A stretch of 64,000 bases of DNA, from assembly GCA_012999515.1 (NCBI GenBank), contig JABEEB010000001.1, forward strand, positions 248,001-312,000, in the 5' to 3' direction. The notes beneath the pieces were generated by a model, which was not told the origin of the DNA, did not search any database, and was given only the letters and a program-made list of their open reading frames with translations. The translations under genes were made by a program, and so were the position numbers. The DNA is from Salifodinibacter halophilus (GTDB lineage Bacteria > Pseudomonadota > Gammaproteobacteria > Nevskiales > Salinisphaeraceae). How positions within the stretch are numbered: position 1 is the first letter of the stretch; the number at the start of each line of letters is the position of its first letter. This document shows positions 19,654-28,660 of this stretch, piece by piece.

Positions 19654-20856
19654 TTAGGTTGCTGTTGGTCCGCCCACAGGCGCGTATCCGCGTTGGGCGA
19701 GGTGGTGATAGAGCGCGCGAATCCCGAAGTTCCATGGCGGGATCGCATTCGAATGGCTGACCCGGTTGACCAGCGCGCCCAGGCGCGGTGTGTGAATGGT
19801 CACCTGGTCATCCGGGTGGTGGGTAAAGCCCGCACCCGCTTGGTCGCGGTCGGTGCTGGGCGAAAAAAGTGTGCCGAGGAAGAGTACGAAACCATCGGGG
19901 AATTGATGGTTGGCCCCGGCTGTCTGCTCGATTAGATCCAGCGGATCCCGGCTGATTTTTGTCATGTCCGACCGATCTTCGAGCCGGAATCCGTCGTCCC
20001 GGCCTTCGATGGTTAGATTGACCTGGGCTGTGCGGACGTCATCGAGCGTGAATTGTTCGTCGAACAGGCGCAGGAACGGGCCGATGGCCGATGAGCCGTT
20101 GTTGTCCTTAGCTTTGGACAGCAATAGGGCGCTTCGGCCCTCGAAATCGCGCAGGTTGACGTCATTGCCGAGCGTGGCGCCGCGAACGTTGCCGCGCGCA
20201 TCAGCGGCCAGCACGATCTCCGGCTCAGGGTTATTCCAAACCGAGTCTGGATGCACGCCTACCGTCGCACCGAAGCCAACCGAAGCCATGGGCTGGCACT
20301 TGGTGAATATCTCGGCGTCCGGACCGATGCCGACCTCCAGATACTGTGACCAATGGCCGTTTTCGATTAGCGTGCGCTTGAGCGTGGCCGCGGCATCTGA
20401 ACCAGGCGTGATCTTTGATAAATCCGAGCCGATGCTCGCCTGTAGCTGATGTCGAACGCTATCCGCCCGTGCGGGATCGCCGCCGGCCTGTTCCTCAATG
20501 ACGCGTTCCAGCAGGCTGGTGGCAAACGTAACGCCGGCTGCTTTGACCGCAGCGAGATCCACCGGTGCTAGCAAATGCTCGGTCGCTGGCGGCTGCGTTG
20601 AGGCGTGCGCCAGCCAGTCTTCGACCGGGCCGAGGCTCTCGCCAGGGGCCTCGGCGGCGATGCGCGCGGGGTCGTCGGCGTCGAGCAGATCGCTCATGGT
20701 TGGCGCGTATGCCCCGAGATCGATAAGTTCTCCGCCACGGAGCGCCACTACACTTGGCCCGGCGCTCGGCGCCTCACGCCATACACGCCCGACCAGAATT
20801 GCGTTATCGACATCAGTCGGCAGGCAGTCACGCGGCGTGGGTGTCACCGGTGCCAT
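19654..20856 (-). CDS. FAH-family 2-keto-3-deoxy-xylonate dehydratase, XylX-like
   Basis: A 400-residue FAH-superfamily protein with the long N-terminal region seen in XylX of the Caulobacter xylose operon. The core includes EVGIGPDAEIFTK, NNPEPEIVLAADARG, TLGNDVNLRDFEGR with the metal-binding Asp, and LFLGTLFSP. It would dehydrate 2-keto-3-deoxy-pentonate to 2,5-dioxopentanoate, the substrate of the next enzyme. Three bases separate it from the SDR gene upstream. An L-arabinose rather than D-xylose route is possible, since the two pathways share this intermediate after dehydration. Confidence 0.83.
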   Translation of the reverse strand: MAPVTPTPRDCLPTDVDNAILVGRVWREAPSAGPSVVALRGGELIDLGAYAPTMSDLLDADDPARIAAEAPGESLGPVEDWLAHASTQPPATEHLLAPVDLAAVKAAGVTFATSLLERVIEEQAGGDPARADSVRHQLQASIGSDLSKITPGSDAAATLKRTLIENGHWSQYLEVGIGPDAEIFTKCQPMASVGFGATVGVHPDSVWNNPEPEIVLAADARGNVRGATLGNDVNLRDFEGRSALLLSKAKDNNGSSAIGPFLRLFDEQFTLDDVRTAQVNLTIEGRDDGFRLEDRSDMTKISRDPLDLIEQTAGANHQFPDGFVLFLGTLFSPSTDRDQAGAGFTHHPDDQVTIHTPRLGALVNRVSHSNAIPPWNFGIRALYHHLAQRGYAPVGGPTAT

Positions 20857-20859
20857 CGC

Positions 20860-21630
20860 TTAGACCACGCCGCCGTCGACGATGAATTCCTGTGCTGTGC
20901 AGCCCGCACTCTCGTCGGCGGCCAGAAATAACGCCATCGGCGCAAGATGTTCGGGTAACAGGCGTTTTTTAAGACATTGCTGGGACTGAATCTGTGCTTC
21001 GTCGTCCGGACCGATCCAGTTATCGAGTTGGCGCTGGGTTATCACAGCACCTGGCACGACCGTGTTGACGCGAATATTGGCTTCGCCAAGATCTCGGGCC
21101 ATGGTCCGAGACAGCCCGTGCACCGCCGCTTTGGCCGTCGTGTAGCCAGGCATATAACCTTGCGCCTTTTGCCAACTAACCGAGCCGAAGTTGATGATTG
21201 ATCCGCCGCCAGCGTCAATCATCGCCGGCGCGACCGCCTGAATGGTGAAAAACTGCGGCCGTAGGTTGATGGCCATGCGTTCGTCCCAGTACTCCGGCGT
21301 AACGTCTCGCCAGTCGTGGCGATCGTCGTTGGCGGCGTTGTTGACGAGCGCGGTGATCGGGCCGAGTGCGGCGTTGATATCGGCAATCGTGGTCTGTAGT
21401 GAGGCGATATCGCGGATGTCGCAACGGTGGAATTCGACCCGATGGTCGCTGTTTTCGGTGCGCAGGGATTCGATCAATTGCTCGCTGGCGAGCGTGTCTA
21501 TATCGATAAATGCAACCGTGGCGCCCTGGCGCACAAAGGCTGTGGTTAATGCGGCCCCGATACCGCTACCGCCGCCGGTGATCAGCACGGTTTTATTGTT
21601 TAGGCTCGGGTAAATTGTATTTGTCGTCAT
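20860..21630 (-). CDS. Pentose 1-dehydrogenase, XylB-like SDR
   Basis: A 256-residue classical SDR very like the NAD-dependent D-xylose 1-dehydrogenase of Caulobacter. It shares the opening IYPSLNNKTVLITGGGSGIG, DIDT at the cofactor site (Asp favours NAD), NNAANDDRHDW, the Ser in INFGSVSWQ, and Tyr/Lys in YTTAKAAVHG. It oxidises the aldose at C1 to the lactone. No lactonase gene is visible in this cluster, so lactone opening is either spontaneous or encoded elsewhere. The gene lies 28 bp after the dehydratase. Specificity between D-xylose, L-arabinose and D-galactose cannot be fixed from sequence. Confidence 0.87.
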   Translation of the reverse strand: MTTNTIYPSLNNKTVLITGGGSGIGAALTTAFVRQGATVAFIDIDTLASEQLIESLRTENSDHRVEFHRCDIRDIASLQTTIADINAALGPITALVNNAANDDRHDWRDVTPEYWDERMAINLRPQFFTIQAVAPAMIDAGGGSIINFGSVSWQKAQGYMPGYTTAKAAVHGLSRTMARDLGEANIRVNTVVPGAVITQRQLDNWIGPDDEAQIQSQQCLKKRLLPEHLAPMALFLAADESAGCTAQEFIVDGGVV

Positions 21631-21658
21631 AGTGCGCTACCAGCAAACATTACGGCGG

Positions 21659-23392
21659 TTAGTGGTTTTCCCGCGGCACCTCGGCGCCGCGGCACCCGCG
21701 TAGGAAGTCTAGATCGGCGCCGCGATCGGCTTGTTCGACATGGTCAAAATACATTTTCTGGTAGCCGCCGCTCATCGGTGGCTCGGGCGTGGTCAGGTAT
21801 TCGCGTCGATTAGCCAGCTCGGCGTCGTCGACGTCCAGTGTGAGCTCGCGGGATTGGGTATCCAGGCGGATCTGGTCGCCGGTCTCGACAAGTGCCAATA
21901 CGCCGCCCGCAGTTGATTCGGGCGCAACATGGAGCACCACGGTGCCGAACGCGGTGCCGGACATGCGCGCGTCCGACAGGCGCACCATGTCACGTACGCC
22001 CTGCTCGAGGATCTTGGCCGGTAGCGGCATATTGCCGACCTCGGCCATGCCGGGATAGCCCTTCGGGCCGGCACCTTTTAAGACCATGATGTCGTCGGCT
22101 TTGATATCGAGGTCGGGATCGTCGACGCGCGCCTTGAAATCCTCGAGTGATTCGAAGACCACGGCGCGGCCATGGTGTTGCATGAGTTCCGGCGAAGCCG
22201 CCGAGGGTTTGATAACCGCGCCGTCGGGGGCGAGATTGCCGCGTAATACAGCGATGCCGCCGGTTTCGGTCAGCGGTTGGTCCAGTGGCCGGATGACGTC
22301 GTCGTTATAGCATTCGACACCCTCAAGGTTGTCGCCCACGGTGTGGCCGTTGACTGTAAGCGCGTCGCGGTCCAGCAAGTTTTCGATACGTTTCATGACC
22401 GCCGATAATCCGCCTGCGTAGCAGAAGTCTTCCATCAGATAGCGGCCCGAGGGCATAAGGTCAACCAGACAGGGCACGTCGTGGCCGACGCGATCCCAGT
22501 CGTCAAGCGTTATATCCACACCCACGCGGCCAGCGATCGCGAGCAGATGGACGACGGCGTTGGTCGAACCACCGATGGCGCCATTAACGCGGATGGCGTT
22601 CTCGAACGCCGGGCGCTGTAAGATCTGCGACGGCCGAATGTCTTCATGGACGAGGTCGACGATGCGACGCCCGGACAGACGGCCCAGTCGATTGCGGTTG
22701 GCGTCGACTGCCGGGTAGGCGGCATTACCAGGCAGAGCGAGGCCCAGCGCTTCGGCCATCGAGGCCATGCTGGAGGCCGTGCCCATGGTATTGCAGTGGC
22801 CCGGCGATCGGCTCATGCCGGACTCGGCGGCTAGAAAATCGTTGCTATCCATCTTGCCGGCGCGCACGTCCTCGGAGAATTTCCAGACGTGCGTACCGGA
22901 GCCGATTTCTTGGCCCCGGAATCGGCCGTTCAGCATGGGGCCACCGGAGACCACGAGCGTGGGTAGGTCGCAACTGGCTGCGCCCATGACCAACGACGGG
23001 GTCGTTTTGTCGCAGCCACACATCAACACGACGCCGTCAATCGGATTGCCGCGGATGGCTTCTTCGGTGTCCATGGCCGCGAGATTGCGGAACAGCATGG
23101 CCGATGGCCGCAGTAGCGTTTCACCGCAGGAAAATACGGGAAATTCCAACGGCGTGCCGCCAGCGTCCAGCACACCGCGTTTGATGTGTTCGACCAAGTC
23201 ACGGAAATGCGCGTTACACGGTGTCAGCTCTGAAAACGTGTTGCAGATGCCGATGATGGGCCGACCGTCGAAAGCATCGTCGGGCAGGCCACTGTTTTTG
23301 AGCCAGCTTCGGTGGATGAAACCATCGCGATCAACGCCCCCGAGCCAAGCCTGAGAGCGGAATGGTTTGTTGTTTGTCGAATCGTTACTCAT
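21659..23392 (-). CDS. Sugar-acid dehydratase (IlvD/Edd family; xylonate/arabonate/galactonate)
   Basis: A 577-residue iron-sulfur dehydratase. Cluster-ligand cysteines sit in GICNTFSELTPCN, LMCGCDKTTP and SPGHCNTMGTAS. The frame is also open to ATGs at 23428 and 23449, but the first overlaps the likely -10 box and the second lies upstream of it, inside the operator. The start at MSNDST follows a leader of about 28 nt and gives the usual family length. It removes water from a pentonate or galactonate to give the 2-keto-3-deoxy acid. It is the first gene of the six-gene operon. The subfamily resembles L-arabonate/D-xylonate dehydratases rather than branched-chain IlvD. Confidence 0.87.
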   Translation of the reverse strand: MSNDSTNNKPFRSQAWLGGVDRDGFIHRSWLKNSGLPDDAFDGRPIIGICNTFSELTPCNAHFRDLVEHIKRGVLDAGGTPLEFPVFSCGETLLRPSAMLFRNLAAMDTEEAIRGNPIDGVVLMCGCDKTTPSLVMGAASCDLPTLVVSGGPMLNGRFRGQEIGSGTHVWKFSEDVRAGKMDSNDFLAAESGMSRSPGHCNTMGTASSMASMAEALGLALPGNAAYPAVDANRNRLGRLSGRRIVDLVHEDIRPSQILQRPAFENAIRVNGAIGGSTNAVVHLLAIAGRVGVDITLDDWDRVGHDVPCLVDLMPSGRYLMEDFCYAGGLSAVMKRIENLLDRDALTVNGHTVGDNLEGVECYNDDVIRPLDQPLTETGGIAVLRGNLAPDGAVIKPSAASPELMQHHGRAVVFESLEDFKARVDDPDLDIKADDIMVLKGAGPKGYPGMAEVGNMPLPAKILEQGVRDMVRLSDARMSGTAFGTVVLHVAPESTAGGVLALVETGDQIRLDTQSRELTLDVDDAELANRREYLTTPEPPMSGGYQKMYFDHVEQADRGADLDFLRGCRGAEVPRENH

Positions 23393-23426
23393 CGTGGATG
23401 TGGCCGTTGCGTGCCCCTTTTGAGCC

Positions 23427-23461
23427 ATAATGTTTGACATTGAATACATATGTCAAACATT
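23427..23461 (-). promoter_or_regulatory. Promoter inside a perfect inverted repeat, sugar-acid operon
   Basis: A perfect repeat with 12-bp arms, AATGTTTGACAT (23429-23440) and ATGTCAAACATT (23450-23461), has a 9-bp spacer. Read towards the dehydratase gene it contains TTGACA at 23456-23451 and, after 18 bp, CATTAT at 23432-23427. A repressor on the repeat would cover both boxes. The expected transcript start is near 23420. The ligand protein is not encoded in this window as far as I can see. Confidence 0.7.
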
Positions 23462-23991
23462 AGTCAGCCGAAATCCGCGATTGGGTGTGCTGGCGAGACG
23501 TTGTTAACGCATTGGCGCGCCGATTAACGGCAAATAATTGCTGCTCAACGCCGTCTTGGCCGGGCACGTTATGAGCCCGTGCCTAAAGGGAGATGTGGAT
23601 AGTAAGCGCCCGCCAGCGATACAGCTCATGCCGCAGCAAGCACAATTATCTGAGCTGTGATCGGCGAGTGGACGAATCGACGCGGATACGCGCGAGATTG
23701 TGGCTATCCACGGCGGCTGCCTAGCCTTCGGGTATCACGGTTTTTGATGCTGTCGGCATCGATGATGGGGCCTGCCGTGAACCGTCGACTAATGCGCCAC
23801 CGGTGGCTGTCCAATCCGCGACCGAGGTTGCTCGCCGTATCGGTGACTTAGACTGAGTGGGTGGGACTTGCCACTTCGGCCAGAGGTGGATCGCCCGGTC
23901 GCTTGCCGCCGTGCCACTGCCAGGCACGGCGACGCGTGGACATCGCGTTATTGTCGCGGATGGTTATATCCGGGCAGGGGCGCGGATGGGT
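23462..23991. other. Non-coding stretch between the sugar-acid operon and the VOC gene
   Basis: Several short open frames occur on both strands but none looks like a protein. A strong hairpin with 9-bp arms CGCCGTGCC / GGCACGGCG and a 7-nt loop lies at 23907-23931, about 60 bp beyond the VOC stop; with no T-run it is at most a weak terminator. No regulator gene is present. Confidence 0.45.
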
Positions 23992-24492
23992 TTATTGATA
24001 GGCGCCGACCGAGTAGGTCAGCTCATAGCTGTGGCTATAGATCTCGAATACGATGCCGAATGGATCTTCGACGTAGACCATCCGGTACGGTTTCTCACCT
24101 GGATAGTATTCGTGTACGGGCATGCGTTGCTTGCCGCCGGCGGCTACGATCTTTTCGACCAAGCCCTCGAGGTCCGGATCCTGCACACAGAAGTGGAATA
24201 AGCCGACCTTCTTGAAGTCGAGATTGTCGTCGGGCTGAGTGACGTCCTTGAACTCGAACATTTCGATCCCGATGCGGTCACCGGTCGACAGGTGCGCGAT
24301 ACGGAACGAGCTCCAACCCGAGCCGAAGACATCCTGACACATATTGCCGATTGCTGAATTGTCTTCCGGTACCTCGGTCGGCGGCATGATGAGATGCCAC
24401 CCCATCACCTGAGTATAGAACTCGATGGCGGCATCCAGATCGGGCACCGACAGGCCAATATGAGAAAACGTGCGCGGATAGGGCGAGCTCAT
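23992..24492 (-). CDS. VOC-family (glyoxalase/dioxygenase fold) protein
   Basis: A 166-residue vicinal-oxygen-chelate protein. It opens with FSHIGLSVPDLDAAIEFYTQVMGW, which places the first metal His, continues with LFHFCVQDPDLEGLVEKI (second His), and ends with YVEDPFGIVFEIYSHSYE (metal Glu). The two babab halves are normal for a single-chain lactoylglutathione-lyase-like or small dioxygenase-like enzyme. The substrate is unknown. The gene is divergent from a LysR regulator, which probably controls it and may sense its substrate. The start is an ATG preceded by two in-frame GTGs; no strong ribosome binding site decides. Confidence 0.83.
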   Translation of the reverse strand: MSSPYPRTFSHIGLSVPDLDAAIEFYTQVMGWHLIMPPTEVPEDNSAIGNMCQDVFGSGWSSFRIAHLSTGDRIGIEMFEFKDVTQPDDNLDFKKVGLFHFCVQDPDLEGLVEKIVAAGGKQRMPVHEYYPGEKPYRMVYVEDPFGIVFEIYSHSYELTYSVGAYQ

Positions 24493-24551
24493 GAGAATCA
24501 CCACTGTCGTATTTGATGGCTATTAATCGTAAACGCGGGTATTTATAATTA

Positions 24552-24573
24552 AAATATATAGATACTTATATTT
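24552..24573. promoter_or_regulatory. AT-rich inverted repeat in the VOC-LysR intergenic region
   Basis: AAATATA (24552-24558) and TATATTT (24567-24573) flank an 8-bp spacer between two divergent starts. A T-N11-A LysR box can be fitted within it. It is the only symmetrical element in the 96-bp gap and so the likely regulator site. Confidence 0.45.
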
Positions 24574-24588
24574 GTATAAGAATTACTA

Positions 24589-25485
24589 ATGCTTAATCCG
24601 CAGTGGTTACGCTCGTTCGTAACCCTTGCCGAGCTTGGGCAATTCACCCAGGCGGCGGAACATTTAGGACTTACGCAGGCAGCCGTGAGCCAGCATATTC
24701 GTCGCTTGGAAGATGAACTGGGGCCGGTGTTTGTGCGCCGTTCCAGTGGTGTCGAACTCACGCCGGCCGGGGAGGCTTTGACCGAATATTGTCGTGATTT
24801 GGGTCAGGCCGATCGGCGTCTTCGGCTTCGCTTGGCGGAATCGGAAGCGGAGCAGGGAGAGATCGGATTAATCACGCCCGGTAGCGTTGGCTTGTTTTTG
24901 TTCCCTGTACTCATGGAACTGCAGCAGTCCAAGCCGAGGTTATCGTTGCGGCACCGCTTCGCGCCGGACACAGAAGTACTCGAAGCTGTGCTCGATAATC
25001 ATTATGACCTTGGCGTTTTGACCTTCGAGCCCGATGACCCGCGTGTCACGGCTTCACATTTCGCGGAGGAGCCACTCGAGCTCGTGGTGCCTGCTGGAGC
25101 GAGCGCCGATGATTGGGCAGATTTGGAGGCGCTGGGTTTTATCGACCATCCTGACGGACAGGCGATGGCGGGCCGGCTGTTGCAGCGCGTTTTTCCGCGT
25201 GCGCCTGGTATCGAAGCGATCCGACGACACATGTTTATCAATCAGATCGGGTTGATTCTCGAACCGGTGAGCCGCGGTATTGGCTTTACTGTCATCCCGC
25301 GCTATGCGCGTTGCGCATTCGCGCGTCAGGAAGAAATCCGGGCCATCGATTATGGGCAGTTGGCCATCGATACCCTCTGGATGATCCATCGGTCCGAATG
25401 GGCTTTGCCGCCGGCAGTGCATTGTGTGGCACAGCGATTGCGTACCAAGAGTCGATTCCAAAAGGCGCTGTCAGCATCTGCATGA
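24589..25485 (+). CDS. LysR-family transcriptional regulator
   Basis: A 298-residue LysR protein. The winged helix-turn-helix is LAELGQFTQAAEHLGLTQAAVSQHIRRLE split across residues 13-41, and a periplasmic-binding-like effector domain follows from about 90 (GEIGLITPGSVGLFLFPVL). The divergent placement beside the VOC gene suggests local control. The effector is unknown. It is convergent with the GT2 gene downstream. The translation start lacks a good ribosome binding site. Confidence 0.9.
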   Translation: MLNPQWLRSFVTLAELGQFTQAAEHLGLTQAAVSQHIRRLEDELGPVFVRRSSGVELTPAGEALTEYCRDLGQADRRLRLRLAESEAEQGEIGLITPGSVGLFLFPVLMELQQSKPRLSLRHRFAPDTEVLEAVLDNHYDLGVLTFEPDDPRVTASHFAEEPLELVVPAGASADDWADLEALGFIDHPDGQAMAGRLLQRVFPRAPGIEAIRRHMFINQIGLILEPVSRGIGFTVIPRYARCAFARQEEIRAIDYGQLAIDTLWMIHRSEWALPPAVHCVAQRLRTKSRFQKALSASA

Positions 25486-25528
25486 TCTGTTGGAAAAGCA
25501 CCTGGGGCATCTGATTCGCCGTTGGCAG

Positions 25529-26473
25529 TTACCGGTCTGGCTCGTCGTCCTTCTGTGATGGATCGGGTGGGGCATCTCGGCTGGCGTAGACGAGCTGCGT
25601 AATCTGTTCGGAAACCAGGCCAATCAGAAACACGAGTATGGCGGTAATGAATAACAATCCCGTGCCGTTGGTGAACATAAGGTGCCCGTTGGCCACCGTT
25701 TTGAAGCAGTAGTAGCCGAGCCCCGATAAGAAAAACAGCATACTGACCGGCAGGAAGAGTTTGAGCGGTGAATAGAGCGTGCCGATCCGGAATATGATCA
25801 GGAAAAAGCGCGCGCCGTCGCGAAATGGCCGGATGTGACTTGGCTGGTTGCCATGGCGACGCACTGCCTCGATCGGCACATAGCCAACCGAGTAGCCGGC
25901 TCGGAAAAACGCCATCGTTGATGTCGTCGGGTACGAAAACCCATTCGGCAAAAGCGACAGGAATTCGCGAAACACCCGTGCATGGCAGGCGCGGAAACCG
26001 GAGGTCAAGTCGGCCACCGGGTGGCCGACGAACCAGCTCGCGAATCGGTTGTAGAACGTGTTGGCCGCCCAGCGTGCTGCACTGGCCTGTGCCGATCGGC
26101 CGCGTGCGCCGACGGCCAAATCGTAGCCTTCGACCAGAAGGGCTAGCAGGTTTTGTATCTCAGCCGGAGCGTGTTGGCCGTCGGCGTCCATAAACACCAA
26201 CACATTGCCGCGCGCGCGGCGTGCACCAGCCTTGATCGCGGCACCGTTGCCTTTGGTTTGCGGGTGCGTTAAGCGCCTTACCCCGGATGCGTCGCAGACC
26301 GAGGCCGTGTTGTCGGTCGAAGCGTCGTCGACCACGAGTATTTCGGCCGCCGGATAACGTGTGGCTAGATCGGGCAGCAGACGCGCTAGCTCGGAGGCTT
26401 CATTATGTGCCGGCAGCACAATCGACAGATCGGCGCCGAGGTTGTCTATGGTGCGGGTAGACAATTCGCTCAC
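25529..26473 (-). CDS. GT2 glycosyltransferase, polyprenyl-phosphate sugar synthase-like
   Basis: A 314-residue family 2 glycosyltransferase. The N-terminal GT-A domain has LSIVLPAHNEASEL, VVDDASTDNT, the metal-binding DADGQHAPAEI and later SGFRACHARVF; two C-terminal membrane helices (about 230-295) anchor it. This layout matches DPM1/GtrB-like enzymes that load a sugar from a nucleotide donor onto undecaprenyl phosphate. Its GTG start shares one base with the TAG of the GT-C gene upstream (TAGTG), so the two are coupled. The likely job is to make the lipid-linked sugar the GT-C protein then uses. The sugar is unknown. Confidence 0.83.
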   Translation of the reverse strand: MSELSTRTIDNLGADLSIVLPAHNEASELARLLPDLATRYPAAEILVVDDASTDNTASVCDASGVRRLTHPQTKGNGAAIKAGARRARGNVLVFMDADGQHAPAEIQNLLALLVEGYDLAVGARGRSAQASAARWAANTFYNRFASWFVGHPVADLTSGFRACHARVFREFLSLLPNGFSYPTTSTMAFFRAGYSVGYVPIEAVRRHGNQPSHIRPFRDGARFFLIIFRIGTLYSPLKLFLPVSMLFFLSGLGYYCFKTVANGHLMFTNGTGLLFITAILVFLIGLVSEQITQLVYASRDAPPDPSQKDDEPDR

Positions 26474-28314
26474 TATTTCAACAACTTGGAGGCAGGTGGC
26501 TTCAGTATATTGGCTAGCGCGTGGCGATGAAGTTCTGGGAAACGCGCGTGGTTCACTGCATGCCGGGCCATGCGGCGACTGAGAGACGGATCGACAAGTT
26601 CGGCGGCGGCGAATTGACTGTAAGCTGCGAGCAAGTTGGATTGGTATGGACGCTTGGCCAGCGCGGCCAGAAAGATCGGCAGCATCTGCTTCGGCCGCGG
26701 CTGGCACGGACCGTTAATCTGACAATGAGTGAGCCGGGCAAGGGCGTCGATCGCGGCTGGCTGGATCGGCGCGCGGTGCAGCCGGGTGATAATCGTTTTG
26801 AACCACTGATCGTTGAGTGGTTCTGATGTGTGTCCAGCCATGTTGATGAGTGTCAGGCTGGGTAAAACACCACTGTTCGGCAGATTTTGGGCGGTAATCA
26901 ATGCCTTGCGTGCGCGGGCGATGAGAACCTTGTCATCCTCGGCGGCGATGAGCAGTTGACGCCCGAGCGAATAGTGCGCCCCGGGCGAGTCCGGATGGGT
27001 CAGGGTGCTGGAAACAGCCAGTCGTATTGGATTCGACCATTCGTTTGAGCGCAGTGCGGTCACATTGGCTGACCACAGCACGAGTGCGGCCAGTAACACG
27101 AAGGCTGGTAGCCGGAATACCGATAGTCGGGCGATGCGAACCAGAATAGCCGTGATCGCCAGCAACAACCCAAGCGACGGAAAATAGTTGCGGTGTTCGT
27201 GGGCCAGATTCAGTGGAATAATCGTCGCGGTGAGTAGATGGCCGGCGAAAAACCACAGAATGCCCAGCGAAATCAGTGGCAGCCGCCGGCGTATGACGAA
27301 TGCACATATGGCCAACGCGGCTAGGCCGACGATATAAACGATTGTGTGCCACGGCGTGAAAAGCCCGGTCGAGATACCGATGTCATCGTGGTAAAAGCTC
27401 AAATTACCGAGCCATGGAGCCACGGTCCAGTAAATATAGTGGCCCACGATTCGAGCCTCGGTCAGCAACCGCTCGATCGCGGTGAAACCACGGTGGGCGA
27501 AGGCACTGCCTTCGAACAGCCCCGGCAGCCGCATGGCAAGAAAGTAACCAAGCGGCAGCACGATCATGGTGGTTAAAAATACAACTAGCCGCCGATTTAG
27601 CCGGTAGCCGGCGGTGGCGAAGCCGAATACTGTCAATTCGAGCGCGTATGCGTAGGCAGGTGTCAGTACAGCGGTTTCTTTGCCGCCGAGGCCGATAAGC
27701 GGTAGGACAAACAGCCCGAGTGCAAGCCATGGCCAGCCGCGGTCGCCGTCCATCTGACGCCCGCGACCGATAGCGAAACACCACAGGCCCGCCAACACGA
27801 AAACTTGCGCGATAATTGCCATGCGCTGGACGACGTAGAGCACCGGTGTGACGTTGATCGGCGCCAGCAACCAAAGGCAGGCGACGGCCGCGGCGATAAC
27901 ATCGGCGCGGGGACCAGACAGTGCTGGTGGCAAGTCAATATCGCGTTTGCGCGCGGCCCGAAAAATCTGGCGTAGAACGCCGAAAACGAGCGCACCACAC
28001 AAAAGATGCAGCGCGAGGTTAATCAGTTTGAGCCAGAAGGGGTTCAGCCCGGTGAAATAATAATTGGCACCGAAACTGAGCATGGCCACTGGTCGCCATA
28101 AGCTGCTCGGCGATCCCGTCGCAGCTTGCCACCAGTCAGGCAATGTAGATGCCGTCACGTGTACCGCGGCGTTGTGAACGATGTTTGGAAAATCGTCATA
28201 CATGAAGCCGCCATGCAGCCCCATCCAGTACACCGCGAACGTCGCGATCAATCCCGCGCCGAGAACCAGCGCGGGGCCATAGTCACCGCGTCGGCATGCG
28301 AAAGCCATACTCAT
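26473..28314 (-). CDS. GT-C-fold membrane glycosyltransferase (TMTC-like)
   Basis: A 613-residue protein with ten or more membrane helices over about residues 15-420 and a helical, TPR-like soluble tail. The first extracytoplasmic loop holds YDDFPNIVHN, and the next segment LWRPVAMLSFGANYYFTGLNP is split from it by a short linker; this acidic DD followed by RP is the signature seen in GT-C glycosyltransferases of the TMTC type. Such enzymes take a sugar from a polyprenyl phosphate and attach it to a protein in the periplasm. It lies 346 bp downstream of the pilin gene on the same strand and overlaps the GT2 gene by one base. Pilin is therefore the likely target, by inference. Confidence 0.7.
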   Translation of the reverse strand: MSMAFACRRGDYGPALVLGAGLIATFAVYWMGLHGGFMYDDFPNIVHNAAVHVTASTLPDWWQAATGSPSSLWRPVAMLSFGANYYFTGLNPFWLKLINLALHLLCGALVFGVLRQIFRAARKRDIDLPPALSGPRADVIAAAVACLWLLAPINVTPVLYVVQRMAIIAQVFVLAGLWCFAIGRGRQMDGDRGWPWLALGLFVLPLIGLGGKETAVLTPAYAYALELTVFGFATAGYRLNRRLVVFLTTMIVLPLGYFLAMRLPGLFEGSAFAHRGFTAIERLLTEARIVGHYIYWTVAPWLGNLSFYHDDIGISTGLFTPWHTIVYIVGLAALAICAFVIRRRLPLISLGILWFFAGHLLTATIIPLNLAHEHRNYFPSLGLLLAITAILVRIARLSVFRLPAFVLLAALVLWSANVTALRSNEWSNPIRLAVSSTLTHPDSPGAHYSLGRQLLIAAEDDKVLIARARKALITAQNLPNSGVLPSLTLINMAGHTSEPLNDQWFKTIITRLHRAPIQPAAIDALARLTHCQINGPCQPRPKQMLPIFLAALAKRPYQSNLLAAYSQFAAAELVDPSLSRRMARHAVNHARFPELHRHALANILKPPASKLLK

Positions 28315-28660
28315 CCGCTACTCTTTTCATTGTTGCTGCCTGGCCGGTTTCGGTCTGGCTGCGCGGCACGAGGGCGTCGATCGTGGTGTTGGGCGTCGAT
28401 ATCGACGGCGACTGTCAGCTTACGCGTATTGGCTTCTAGTAACCGCGTCAAAACAGCGTAATCGTCGCACAAGAAATGCCTGAAAGTGCTGGCCAGTAGA
28501 CGCCGGCGGCGGGTGCCAAAAGCACGGCGAGTGTAAGTAGTGGCCAGTGGGTGTGGCGCATAGTGGCGGTTATTGGACAAAAAAAAGAGCCGCCGGAAGC
28601 GACCCTGATTTTGGGATTCCAATCTGTGAGCGCTAGGCAAAGGCCTTGGTTAGAAAGCGT
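28315..28660 (-). other. Stretch between the pilin and glycosyltransferase genes
   Basis: It holds the pilin terminator (28579-28605), beyond which no convincing gene is seen. One small frame at 28448-28561 (37 residues, MRHTHWPLLTLAVLLAPAAG onwards) looks like a signal or single helix, but it lacks a ribosome binding site and sits at the foot of the terminator. The promoter for the glycosyltransferase pair should lie here, unless readthrough from the pilin supplies them. Confidence 0.4.
28579..28605 (-). terminator. Rho-independent terminator of the pilin gene
   Basis: On the minus strand GGGTCGC pairs with GCGGCTC (two GU pairs) around a five-base loop, and eight T residues follow. It lies 56 bp beyond the pilin stop. 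It closely resembles the terminator at 29305-29330. Confidence 0.85.

Noticed and set aside
23462-23991. Possible remnant of a lactonase or regulator gene next to the sugar-acid operon
   Set aside because: I read all frames and found no stretch resembling SMP-30, LacI, GntR or IclR proteins.
23857-24201. A plus-strand frame overlapping the end of the VOC gene
   Set aside because: It is largely the complement of VOC codons and has no independent support.
28311-28640. A 109-codon minus-strand frame between pilin and GT-C genes
   Set aside because: It passes through the pilin terminator and ends in low-complexity Arg/Pro/Ser sequence. The 37-residue frame in the same region is only a weak candidate.
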